From: Streptomyces griseus
GTDB taxonomy: Bacteria > Bacteroidota > Bacteroidia > Chitinophagales > Chitinophagaceae
Direction of reading: 5' to 3'
Assembly (NCBI GenBank): GCA_943323705.2
Contig: CALPIT020000029.1
Span: 1-15,401, forward strand
DNA: 15,401 nt
Under the pieces are notes generated by a model, which saw only the letters and a list, made by a program, of their open reading frames with translations, was not told where the DNA came from and did not search any database. The stretch's first letter is position 1; every line of letters starts with the position of its first letter. A program made the translations under genes and the position numbers. Of this stretch, positions 8,603-15,401 are shown piece by piece.

Positions 8603-9378
8603 ATGGCTATTAAAACAATAGAGAAATATATTAAGGCAAGAATTAAGGATTTGAATGAGCTGCTTTCCATTTCATTATCCAAAAACAGTTTTGACACTTT
8701 ACATCAAATTAGAATTGAAATAAAAAAATTACATGCAATAAGCCGATTTCTTGAATACAGTAACATACAATTCTTAAATAAGAAAACAACGACTATACTC
8801 GAGTTGATATTTTCAACAACCGGAAAAATTAGAGAATTACAGGTAGCACTTCAATTAATAAAAAAAGTGTTTCCTGAAATGAAAACTCATGAAAGTGTGG
8901 GAATACTTAAAAAAAGATTAGAAAAATATCTAGCCGATTTTACAAAGAAATCCAGGAAATATGGAAAAATAGATGACAATTCAATTGCAAAAGGCATCAA
9001 GATCAATAAGTTAAAACTGATGACCTACATTAATTTGCTTCAAGATAGCCAGCGACTAATTTCTAATGGGGCTAAAGAGCGTCCATCAATGATTCATAAA
9101 ATCAGAGTTAATTTAAAAGACGTTTCCTATCTATATAAATTGTTACAGACTGAAAATGCAAATGAAAAAAACTTAAAATTCGTTTTGAAATTAGGCGAGT
9201 GGCATGATCTTGTTTCTTTAAGAAAATTAATTTTAAAAATACTTGCTAAAAATGAGTTTAATGAATTAAATACCAGTCAGTTAATATTGGTAACCCAAAA
9301 AATAAATCGAAGTATATCTGATAAATTAGAACAGTTGAATAGAGTCAATGAAATTAAAATAACAAGAGAAAAAGGCAT

Positions 9379-9400
<22 letters not shown>
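8603..9400 (+). CDS. CHAD-domain protein (putative polyphosphate-binding)
   Basis: 265 residues, highly basic and almost all alpha-helical, with no signal peptide or membrane segment. It has the two conserved CHAD helices: H34-x-x-R37-x-x-x-K41 in HQIRIEIKKLHAISRFLE, and H165-x-x-R168-x-x-x-K172 in IHKIRVNLKDVSYLYKLL, plus the LGEWHD element at 197-202. CHAD domains form a positively charged helical pore that binds inorganic polyphosphate and are often found near polyphosphate enzymes or fused to CYTH; here the domain stands alone with no such neighbour. It is a fairly divergent member with many Lys and Ile codons. It starts at ATG 8603, 140 bp from the divergent ABC gene. The last codons form one arm of a terminator hairpin. 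Confidence 0.85.
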
Positions 9401-9504
<104 letters not shown>

Positions 9505-9508
9505 GCGG

Positions 9509-9536
9509 CAAAAGTAAGGTTTCAATTTTTCTGCAA
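9509..9536 (-). promoter_or_regulatory. Promoter of tRNA-Ser
   Basis: On the minus strand, TTG (9534-9536), 17 bases, then TACTTTTG (9509-9516), a full match to TAnnTTTG. Only four bases separate the box from the mature tRNA 5' end at 9504, so transcription probably starts at, or within a base or two of, the mature end. The same 10-mer CAAAAGTAAG (plus strand) recurs at the signal peptidase promoter. Confidence 0.7.
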
Positions 9537-9702
9537 CAAAAAATAATCAAAGTTTTTTCAATAAAATTGAAAATAACTTGTTGATAACTAACTCAACTAA
9601 TAATAAGCAAATAAAACATATGGCATAAAATTTGTAAAATTATAATCCCTGCTTGTTTAAATACAATAGGCTGACTAACAAAAAACACACTAAAATCCGT
9701 TT

Positions 9703-9897
9703 ATGAAATTTCAAATTGGACAACATGTAATTGTATTGGATACAGAATACAAACCAGCTGGCAATGCTATCATTCGCAAATACGAAGAAGATATTCATCG
9801 TTATGAAGTTGCATTTGTCTATCCCGATAAAATTCAAGCCGACCATATCGTCATTCCGGAAGAACGACTGATGCTTAACGCTTTTCCAGAAGGGTAA
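9703..9897 (+). CDS. Small conserved-looking hypothetical protein (64 residues)
   Basis: I do not recognise a named family. The 64-residue product starts MKFQIGQHVIVLDTEYKPAG and ends PEERLMLNAFPEG. It is soluble, slightly acidic, has no cysteine, and alternates hydrophobic residues as in a small five-strand beta-barrel: FQIGQHVIVLD, GNAIIRKY, RYEVAFVY, ADHIVIPEERL. This resembles SH3-like/KOW-type folds, which is inference from pattern only. It uses a clear ATG, and codon use matches the neighbours. It is in the same frame as, and 45 bp before, the sigma factor start, so it may be the first gene of that cluster. I saw no convincing promoter box in 9505-9702 for the plus strand. Confidence 0.7.
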   Translation: MKFQIGQHVIVLDTEYKPAGNAIIRKYEEDIHRYEVAFVYPDKIQADHIVIPEERLMLNAFPEG

Positions 9898-9942
9898 CGC
9901 AAACAATCGGTTTATTCAAAAAATTCAACGATTATTTATAAC

Positions 9943-10527
9943 TTGCTGCCGTTGAATTTTATCAAAACCATACCTTCAAGTCTTAATGACGCCGAACTAA
10001 TGATGTCTTATCGCTCGGATAAAGACATGAATACCCTGAGTACACTTTACGACAGGTATATTGAGCTTATTTATGGGCTTTGTCTGAAATACCTAAAAAA
10101 TGAAGAGGATGCTAAAGATGCAGTCATTAATATTTACGAAGAACTAATTATAAAAGTTCAAAAGCACGAAATAACTTATTTCAGGAGTTGGCTTTATCAG
10201 GTGGCGAAAAACCATTGCCTGATGATTTTGAGAAAAAATAAACATTATACAGTTGAATTCAACCCTGAATTTATGCAATCCCCGTCTGATATGCATCAGG
10301 GCGAGGCTTTGTTAAAAGAAAGCCAGCTGACACTCATGGAAGACTGTATTCAAAAACTCACAGACCATCAAAAAACAGCTGTTGAGTTATTTTATCTTAA
10401 AGGAAAATGCTACAAAGAAGTTGCAGAAATTACGAATTTAGAAGTTAATATGGTCAAAAGCCAAATTCAAAATGGCAGAAGAAATCTGAAAATCTGTATG
10501 GAAAACAATCAACATCAAATAAACTAA
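9943..10527 (+). CDS. ECF-type RNA polymerase sigma factor
   Basis: 194 residues. Region 2 spans about 31-98 (LYDRYIELIYGLCLKYLKN, EEDAKDAV, then FRSWLYQVAKNHCLMILRK). Region 4 spans about 132-185 (CIQKLTDHQKTAVELFYLKG, YKEVAEITNLEVNMVKSQIQ), an HTH that binds the -35 element. There is no ATG upstream of the family-typical DAELMMSYRS segment, so translation most likely begins at TTG 9943 (or TTG 9952); the first ATG, at 10000, would cut into region 1.2/2. The stop TAA overlaps the next gene's ATG by one base (TAATG), which implies translational coupling. It directs polymerase to an unknown regulon, probably including this operon, and is presumably held by the downstream membrane protein. Confidence 0.92.
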   Translation: MLPLNFIKTIPSSLNDAELMMSYRSDKDMNTLSTLYDRYIELIYGLCLKYLKNEEDAKDAVINIYEELIIKVQKHEITYFRSWLYQVAKNHCLMILRKNKHYTVEFNPEFMQSPSDMHQGEALLKESQLTLMEDCIQKLTDHQKTAVELFYLKGKCYKEVAEITNLEVNMVKSQIQNGRRNLKICMENNQHQIN

Positions 10528-11765
10528 TGATGATGAAACCATCAACAAATAAAAACTATACTGCCGCTGATATCCAAAGATATCATTCGGGCAAGATGTC
10601 TGTTGAGGAAATGAATGAATTGGAAAGATCAGCATTGGAAGATTCGTTATTGTCCGATGCCATCGATGGTTATGAGAATAAAGTCAATATTGACAACGAA
10701 CTGGCTGCAATTAGAGAAAAAATAAACAATCGCAATTCCAAAAAGGCAGCCACCAATTTCAGAAAATTATACACTAGTTTAAGCATTGCTGCTTCGGTGC
10801 TGATTGTTTTTTCTATAGCTTATTTTTTAATGAACAAAAATGAAAATAAGCAAGAGCAATTATCTTCAAATGATATAAATCCTACACAAAATATATCCCC
10901 TGTTTTAGATGAGTCCTCACCTACAGAACAATTGGCAAATTCAGACAGCTCTTCAAGTTTTGCAATAAATGAAAATAACAAGAATAACAATAAAAGCTTA
11001 GAGAATAAAGTTGATAAAACCTCAGTTGATTTCTCTGCAAAAGAAGCTCAAGAGCTAGCGAGCATTTTAAAATCTGAAAAGCAAAAAACAACTTCGAAAA
11101 TTATTGAGAGAACCGATATTCAACCTAATGCTAAAGCACTTGCTCTAGTTGCTGCAACACAACAACAAACAAACACATCTACAGGAACAGAAGCTATTGC
11201 CCAAGCAGATGAAACCAAATTTGAATTAGATTCAAAAAAAGAAACTAAGGATAACTCGATTGCAAGTTCAGACTATATGATATCAGCAGATTCAATAAGC
11301 AGTTATTCAATTGTGAAAAATGATGAAGTAGCCGCTGTGTCTGTTTCAAAAGCAAGGACTACTATTCCGGCTGCTGCCAACATCAGTACCAATGCAGATA
11401 TGCTAATGCAGGAAGTAGTTGTTAATGGGAACAACAATAGTAGAAAAAAACCAGTCAATGCAAGTGTTCAAAATCTAAAAGTAATAGATATAAAAAATGC
11501 AAAAAGGAGTTTAATCAACGACATGGCATCATTTGATGAGTATGTGACAACTCATAAAAAAACATGTCTTGACAATGCTGGAAATGAAATACATGGAATG
11601 GTGATACTTAAATTCAATATCAACAAAAACGGAAGACCTGAAAAAATAAAGGTGAATCAATCATTGAATACAGCTTGTGATAATCAGGCCATAGCATTAC
11701 TAAACAATGGCCCAAATTGGAAAAGCTCAAGTAATAAAAAGGCAGTTGTAAAAATCAGATTCTAA
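10527..11765 (+). CDS. Membrane-anchored anti-sigma-like protein with TonB-type C-terminal domain
   Basis: 412 residues; three consecutive ATG codons begin at 10527. Residues 1-80 form the cytoplasmic part, with YTAADIQRYHSGKMS and an acidic helix LLSDAIDGYE, which I recognise as the N-terminus of Bacteroidota sigma-operon membrane proteins; it probably binds the sigma factor. One membrane helix spans 81-102. Residues 103-290 are a low-complexity Asn/Ser/Lys/Gln-rich periplasmic linker. EVVVNG (296-301) resembles the EVVVTG phrase of SusC-type receptors. Residues 335-412 resemble a TonB C-terminal domain: GMVILKFNINKNGRPEKIKV, then CDNQAIALLNNGPNW. Two cysteines (347 and 384) could pair. Inferred model: periplasmic or outer-membrane cues sensed through the C-terminal domain release the sigma factor. 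It is not a canonical zinc anti-sigma protein, since no HxxxCxxC motif is present. Confidence 0.82.
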   Translation: MMMKPSTNKNYTAADIQRYHSGKMSVEEMNELERSALEDSLLSDAIDGYENKVNIDNELAAIREKINNRNSKKAATNFRKLYTSLSIAASVLIVFSIAYFLMNKNENKQEQLSSNDINPTQNISPVLDESSPTEQLANSDSSSSFAINENNKNNNKSLENKVDKTSVDFSAKEAQELASILKSEKQKTTSKIIERTDIQPNAKALALVAATQQQTNTSTGTEAIAQADETKFELDSKKETKDNSIASSDYMISADSISSYSIVKNDEVAAVSVSKARTTIPAAANISTNADMLMQEVVVNGNNNSRKKPVNASVQNLKVIDIKNAKRSLINDMASFDEYVTTHKKTCLDNAGNEIHGMVILKFNINKNGRPEKIKVNQSLNTACDNQAIALLNNGPNWKSSSNKKAVVKIRF

Positions 11766-11775
11766 TCTTGATGCT

Positions 11776-12267
11776 TTATAAGCCAAGCAGATGATCTCCA
11801 TTAAAAGAGAACGGCAATAAGTTTCCTGTATTTTCTATTATAAATATCTTGCCTTCCATACCACTCAAGATTATGCGTATAGGCTTCCCCGTTCTGTTTT
11901 CATATTCACTCAAACTCTGACGACACATACCGCATGGAGAAACAGGAACATCACTTTTCCCAGACAAGTTATTGTATGCAATAGCCATTGTGATAATCGG
12001 AACATTAGTATGCATCATAGCTGCAGCACCTAATAATGTACGTTCAGCACAAATACCTACAGGATAAGAAGCATTCTCTTGATTGGTTCCTTTCACAATA
12101 GCGCCATTTTCTAACATGGCAGCAGCTCCAACCAAAAATTTGCTATAAGGAGCATATGCAACTGAGGTAATATTTCTAGCTTGTTCAAGTAAGTCTTTAT
12201 CTTCAGGCAACAACTCTTCTATAGAATTATAAATTTCGTATTCAAACTCAATTTTGGCTTTTTGCAT
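11776..12267 (-). CDS. cdd: Cytidine deaminase
   Basis: 163 residues, the usual size of the small tetrameric class. It hydrolyses cytidine and deoxycytidine to uridine and deoxyuridine for pyrimidine salvage in the cytosol. Zinc and catalytic residues are all present: C73-A-E75 in GICAERTLLGAA (Glu75 as proton shuttle) and C112-G-M-C115 in PCGMCRQSLSEY. The substrate-binding NQENASYP (62-69) and PYSKFLVGAA (40-49) are also intact. It converges on the anti-sigma gene with only 10 bp between stops. A strong terminator lies just upstream of its ATG, so transcription either reads through or starts from a weak box (TTTG, 18 bases, TAACTTAG) around 12315-12345; which one is unclear. Confidence 0.96.
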   Translation of the reverse strand: MQKAKIEFEYEIYNSIEELLPEDKDLLEQARNITSVAYAPYSKFLVGAAAMLENGAIVKGTNQENASYPVGICAERTLLGAAAMMHTNVPIITMAIAYNNLSGKSDVPVSPCGMCRQSLSEYENRTGKPIRIILSGMEGKIFIIENTGNLLPFSFNGDHLLGL

Positions 12268-12283
12268 AATTCTTTTTTAGATG

Positions 12284-12315
12284 AAAAATCCTCTTACAGT
12301 TGCAAGAGGATTTTT
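12284..12315 (-). terminator. Rho-independent terminator downstream of lepB
   Basis: AAAAATCCTCTT (12284-12295) pairs perfectly with AAGAGGATTTTT (12304-12315) across an 8-base loop: a 12-bp stem flanked by A and T runs, 30 bp after the lepB stop. It ends on five T on the minus strand. A functional plus-strand use is unlikely, as no plus-strand gene precedes it. It sits only 17 bp before the cdd start. Confidence 0.85.
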
Positions 12316-12345
12316 CTAAGTTAGTGATTTTGATTGAATTTCAAA

Positions 12346-13884
12346 CTATTTTATGGTACTGAATAATCTTTTCCATCTAGGTCCATGTTCCCAGCTGAAC
12401 CAAATCATAGACGCTTTTCCAACCACATGGTCTTCAGGAACAAAACCCCAGAACCTACTATCTAGTGAATTGTGTCGGTTATCACCCATCATCCAGAAAT
12501 AATTCAATTTGAAAGTATAAGTATCTTGTTGCTTACCATTAATGAGTACTTTACCTGAATTATCATTTGCGTATTCAACCCTATTACCTTCATATACGCC
12601 TATACATCTGTCGTAACGTATAAGATTATCCGCAGTTAACGGTATGGTCATTCCTTTTTTGGGAACAACCAATGGGCCGAAGTTATCAGCAGACCATTTG
12701 TATCCCGTTGTTTTTTCTGACAATTCTACATTATAATAAGGAAACAATTGTGGATCAGGAGGCATAATAAAATCTGACAATTTAAAGCCCTGTGGCAATT
12801 TAAGTGAGGTTTTTTCAGCATTGGTAATATTTACCAGCTGCATGTTAGGTGATCCAATATCTCTAACATCACCAATATCATCGCCTTCATGAATTTTTAT
12901 ACCCATCGCTTCCAATTGATCTTTATCGATAATGGCATTTGTAGGCATTTCTAATTTGTAATATTTTTCTGATGCAGGAAATACCATCTGAGGTTGACCA
13001 TTGATATAAACTTTTCCATTTATAATTTTCAATTCATCGCCACCAATAGCCACACATCTTTTGATGAAATTTTCTCTTTTATCAACGGGGCGTGTGATAA
13101 TTAAATCACCATAATCTTGCCAAACCCTTTCCCTGCCCAACTGACGTACTGCCTCATAATAGGTCACCCTGCTTCCGAAGTTGATTTCATCATTAATAAG
13201 TGTATCATTTACAGGAAAATTAAAAACAACCACATCGTTTCTTTCCACAGGAGAAGGGAACCATCTCTTGTAAGGAATCTTAATCCATTCTAAATAAGAC
13301 TTAGAATTGGTGATCGGCATCGTATGATGCACAAAAGGCATGGCAATTGGGGTGTTCGGAATTCTAGGTCCGTAACTAAATTTACTCACGAAAAGAAAAT
13401 CGTTAACCAACAATGTTTTTTCCATTGAAGGTGTAGGTATGGTATAAGCTTCAAAAACAAAAGTGCGTATAATCGTTGCCGCTACTATGGCAAAAAATGC
13501 GGCATCCACCCATTCTCTTACACCGGATTTTTTGTAATTGTCTACAACAAGTTTGCCTGCAAATTTTTCATTAGCAGAACGACCTAAATATGGGAAATAA
13601 ATAAAAGGAAACAGTACTGTCAATGCATGATGCCAAAAACCAAATCTGCCAAAATGCTCAACAAACTTGATAGCAATCCAAATAGTAATAAATTGACCTG
13701 CAATAGGAATGAATTGTAAAAAAAACCAAACTTTTTTAAGTTCCATTTTCTCTACCATGCAATAGGTATTATAAAAAGGAATCCAAGCTTTCCATGGTGT
13801 GATGCCTGCTTTTTTAAACATCTCAAATAAACCATAATGCCATAATACTGCACAAACAATGAAAATGATATAACCAATACTCAT
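12346..13884 (-). CDS. lepB: Signal peptidase I, long Bacteroidota form
   Basis: 512 residues, far longer than E. coli LepB (324). It cleaves signal peptides of Sec-exported proteins on the outer face of the inner membrane. Residues 1-110 form an extra N-terminal membrane module (helices near 3-19, 52-74 and 84-100; FKKAGITPWKAWIPFYNTY resembles DUF5684). The S26 helix lies at about 127-147. The catalytic Ser is S153 in TPSMEKTLL and the general base Lys is K275 in FIKRCVAIGGDE. The last box is GDNRHNSLDSRFWGFVPEDHVVGKA (from 467, written in shortened form: GDNR 467-470, S473, D475, R477). About 190 residues separate the Lys box from GDNR, a large insertion. Promoter box at 13904-13911, terminator at 12284-12315: probably monocistronic. 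Confidence 0.96.
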   Translation of the reverse strand: MSIGYIIFIVCAVLWHYGLFEMFKKAGITPWKAWIPFYNTYCMVEKMELKKVWFFLQFIPIAGQFITIWIAIKFVEHFGRFGFWHHALTVLFPFIYFPYLGRSANEKFAGKLVVDNYKKSGVREWVDAAFFAIVAATIIRTFVFEAYTIPTPSMEKTLLVNDFLFVSKFSYGPRIPNTPIAMPFVHHTMPITNSKSYLEWIKIPYKRWFPSPVERNDVVVFNFPVNDTLINDEINFGSRVTYYEAVRQLGRERVWQDYGDLIITRPVDKRENFIKRCVAIGGDELKIINGKVYINGQPQMVFPASEKYYKLEMPTNAIIDKDQLEAMGIKIHEGDDIGDVRDIGSPNMQLVNITNAEKTSLKLPQGFKLSDFIMPPDPQLFPYYNVELSEKTTGYKWSADNFGPLVVPKKGMTIPLTADNLIRYDRCIGVYEGNRVEYANDNSGKVLINGKQQDTYTFKLNYFWMMGDNRHNSLDSRFWGFVPEDHVVGKASMIWFSWEHGPRWKRLFSTIK

Positions 13885-13903
13885 AAGTAATTTTTTAGCG
13901 GGT

Positions 13904-13911
13904 CAAAAGTA
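13904..13911 (-). promoter_or_regulatory. -7 box for lepB
   Basis: TACTTTTG on the minus strand, a full TAnnTTTG match 19 bp before the lepB ATG, which predicts a leader of about 14 nt. No TTG lies at the usual spacing; that place is taken by the 16-bp palindrome at 13932-13947. The flanking 10-mer CAAAAGTAAG (plus strand) is the same as at the tRNA-Ser promoter. Confidence 0.6.
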
Positions 13912-13931
13912 AGATTCTAAAGCTTAGTAAT

Positions 13932-13947
13932 GTAATTTTAAAATTAC
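13932..13947. repeat. Perfect 16-bp palindrome upstream of lepB
   Basis: GTAATTTTAAAATTAC reads the same on both strands. It lies at about -32 to -47 relative to the predicted lepB start of transcription and 45 bp after the stop of the response-regulator gene. It could be an operator site, a cruciform-prone element or a weak AT-rich terminator for the regulator gene; it lacks GC pairs, so termination is the weaker reading. Confidence 0.55.
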
Positions 13948-13992
13948 GAGATGTTTAGTTTTGTGTTTATTTAACAAAATCAATAAAGCTCA

Positions 13993-15159
13993 TTAATGTC
14001 TTCTGGGCAACACAAAATTTGTAACATCTTCAATGGTAATTGTTTTACCTGATAAAATAATCAGTCTTTCCACTACATTTCTGAGTTCTCTGATGTTACC
14101 AGTCCAGTTATGCTGTTGAAGCGCAATCACTGCATCTTGTTCAATTGTTTTTTTAGGCTGACCATATTCATCAGCCACTTGATGTAAAAAATGTTCAATT
14201 AATTGCGGAATGTCTTCTCTTCTTTGATTCAGAGAAGGGACATGAATCATGATCACACCCAAACGATGGTATAAATCGAGTCTGAAGTTTTTGGCTTCAA
14301 CTTCCTGAAGTAGATCTTTATTGGTAGCCGCCACTACCCTTACATCCACGCTGATATCTTTATCGGCTCCCACTCTGGTGATTTTACCTTCCTGTAAAGC
14401 ACGCAATACTTTTGCTTGAGCACTCAAACTCATATCGCCAATTTCATCTAAGAATAAAGTTCCGCCATTGGCTTGTTCAAATTTTCCGATTCTTTGTTTT
14501 ATTGCCGAAGTAAATGAACCCTTTTCATGACCAAATAATTCACTTTCAATCAACTCGCTTGGAATGGCAGCGCAATTCACTTCTACGATGGGTCCATTAT
14601 TACGATTGCTTTTTTCGTGCAACCAACGAGCTACTAGTTCTTTACCGGAACCGTTTTCTCCTGTAATCAACACACGGGCATCAGTAGGTGCTACTTTATA
14701 GATGGTGTTTTTAATTGAAAGAATTTCTGGACTATCTCCAACAATTTCCTGCACTTTGCTGATTTTTCTTTTCAGCACTTTGGTTTCAACGACTAGATCT
14801 TGTTTTTCGGAAGCATTTCGAATGGTAATCAGTAATCTGTTTAAATCTGGTGGTTTGCTGATGTAATCATAGGCGCCTTTTTTGACGGCATCCACAGCGG
14901 TATCAATATTGCCATGACCGCTGATCATAATGACAGGTATGTCTGCGTTGTGTTGTTTGGCTTTTTCCAAAAATTCGATGCCATCCATTTTGGGCATTTT
15001 AATATCGCAGAGCACTACATCAAAACTTTTTTCTGTAAATTTTTTCAGTCCTTCTTCGCCATCAGCAGCTTCTTCAATTTTATGACCTTCAAAAGCAAGA
15101 ATTTCTGTAAGTGTTTTTCTGATTGCTTTTTCGTCATCGATTATAAGGATATTAGCCAT
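13993..15159 (-). CDS. NtrC-type response regulator: receiver + AAA+ domain, no HTH
   Basis: 388 residues. The receiver domain (1-120) has the acidic pair D8/D9, phospho-acceptor D52 (CDIKMPKMDG), S80 and K102 (YISKPPD). The AAA+ domain (about 140-380) has Walker A GENGSGKE (167-174), Walker B GGTLFLDE (D238, E239), arginine-finger region FRLDLYHRL (R293, R299) and WTGNIRELRNVVERL (352-366). Two deviations: the sigma-54 contact loop GAFTGA reads GSFTSA (214-219), and the protein stops at LPRRH with no C-terminal Fis-type HTH, about 70 residues short of NtrC. It therefore probably does not bind a specific enhancer itself and may not drive sigma-54 in the classical way. I recall closely similar short forms in other Bacteroidota, so this is unlikely to be a truncation. 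The partner kinase is not in the window. Confidence 0.93.
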   Translation of the reverse strand: MANILIIDDEKAIRKTLTEILAFEGHKIEEAADGEEGLKKFTEKSFDVVLCDIKMPKMDGIEFLEKAKQHNADIPVIMISGHGNIDTAVDAVKKGAYDYISKPPDLNRLLITIRNASEKQDLVVETKVLKRKISKVQEIVGDSPEILSIKNTIYKVAPTDARVLITGENGSGKELVARWLHEKSNRNNGPIVEVNCAAIPSELIESELFGHEKGSFTSAIKQRIGKFEQANGGTLFLDEIGDMSLSAQAKVLRALQEGKITRVGADKDISVDVRVVAATNKDLLQEVEAKNFRLDLYHRLGVIMIHVPSLNQRREDIPQLIEHFLHQVADEYGQPKKTIEQDAVIALQQHNWTGNIRELRNVVERLIILSGKTITIEDVTNFVLPRRH

Positions 15160-15192
15160 AGGCTTGTGTGAATTTAAAAATTAGATTATGTT

Positions 15193-15200
15193 CAAAAATA
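15193..15200 (-). promoter_or_regulatory. Candidate -7 box for the response-regulator gene
   Basis: TATTTTTG on the minus strand matches TAnnTTTG and lies 33 bp before the ATG at 15159, predicting a leader of about 28 nt. A TTG at the expected -33 spacing is not seen, so the call rests on one box in an AT-rich region. Confidence 0.4.
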
Positions 15201-15280
15201 GTCAAAATACAGGTTAAAAATAAATATTAGATAAAGCCGTAGAAATGAAACAATTGACGAATGCTAAGTAATCGAATGAT

Positions 15281-15311
15281 TTTGTAAATAAATGATTAGC
15301 CATTACATTTG
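15281..15311 (+). promoter_or_regulatory. Promoter of tRNA-Pro
   Basis: TTTG (15281-15284), 19 bases, then TACATTTG (15304-15311): both boxes match the Bacteroidota consensus. The tRNA begins 14 bases further on, so a leader of about 8-10 nt is expected. Confidence 0.75.
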
Positions 15312-15325
15312 CATCCCTTTTATTT

Positions 15326-15399
15326 CGGGACGTAGCGCAGCCCGGTAGCGCACACGTCTGGGGGGCGTGTGGTCGCTGGTTCGAATCCAGTCGTCCCGA
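15326..15399 (+). tRNA. tRNA-Pro (anticodon GGG)
   Basis: Acceptor CGGGACG (15326-15332) pairs with CGTCCCG (15392-15398) and the discriminator is A at 15399. The anticodon stem CACGT/GCGTG (with one T-G pair) encloses loop CTGGGGG, anticodon GGG. The T arm is GCTGG-TTCGAAT-CCAGT. Bases after the discriminator read CA, so CCA is not encoded here, unlike in the tRNA-Ser of this window. Confidence 0.96.
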
Positions 15400-15401
15400 C
15401 A

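Noticed and set aside
9640..9906. Minus-strand frame of 88 codons over the small gene
   Set aside because: It is antisense to the 64-residue protein, which has the better composition; the antisense product is rich in Phe, Cys and Leu and looks like a shadow.
9703..11765. Small protein plus neighbour as a toxin-antitoxin or defence pair
   Set aside because: The downstream genes are clearly an ECF sigma factor and its membrane partner; the small protein has no toxin or antitoxin motif.
11758..11787. Possible terminator between the convergent anti-sigma and cdd genes
   Set aside because: Two short imperfect hairpins can be drawn (AGATT/AATCT and a bulged CTTG-GCTT stem), but there is no T run and the pairing is weak.
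13993..15159. Response regulator as a truncated pseudogene
   Set aside because: All receiver and AAA+ motifs are intact, the frame is clean, and I recall short forms without HTH as usual in this phylum.

Overview
The window looks like ordinary chromosome from a low-GC member of the Bacteroidota, most probably family Chitinophagaceae. The support is: several matches to the TAnnTTTG promoter box of this phylum, a Bacteroidota-type PUR-alpha-like protein (DUF3276), an over-long signal peptidase I, an ECF sigma factor paired with a membrane anti-sigma-like protein carrying a TonB-type C-terminus, and a very large cysteine-paired repeat protein of the type exported by the type IX secretion system. 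I see no integrase, transposase, phage gene, CRISPR array or recognisable defence cassette.

Layout. Positions 1-5885 (minus strand) are the first 1961 residues of a giant secreted protein that runs off the left edge. It has a signal peptide, a charged stretch, an Asp-box (BNR/sortilin-like) beta-propeller, 13 tandem 52-residue repeats with a perfectly kept 156-bp register, then Ig/PKD-like modules. A terminator (6041-6065) ends the next minus-strand gene, the DUF3276 protein (6087-6512), which has one of the best promoters in the window. Upstream of it lies a one-polypeptide ABC exporter half (6621-8462, minus) with Asp at the usual catalytic Glu position. A CHAD-domain gene (8603-9400, plus) converges on tRNA-Ser(UGA) (9417-9504, minus); the two share an apparent bidirectional terminator. 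A 64-residue protein (9703-9897), an ECF sigma factor (9943-10527, non-ATG start) and a membrane anti-sigma/TonB-like protein (10527-11765) form a plus-strand cluster. The minus strand then carries cytidine deaminase (11776-12267), a terminator, signal peptidase I (12346-13884) and an NtrC-type response regulator without a DNA-binding domain (13993-15159). tRNA-Pro(GGG) lies at the right edge.

How the genes work together. The only clear functional unit is the sigma/anti-sigma pair, which are translationally coupled by a one-base overlap. Signal peptidase I is the housekeeping enzyme that would process the giant exported protein if that protein has a type I signal peptide, but nothing links the two genetically. 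The remainder is a mix of housekeeping and accessory genes with individual promoters.

I could not identify a convincing undescribed multi-gene system. The points most worth following up are the 13-unit repeat protein, the response regulator with an altered GAFTGA loop and no HTH, the anti-sigma protein ending in a TonB-like domain, and the ABC half-transporter with a degenerate Walker B end.
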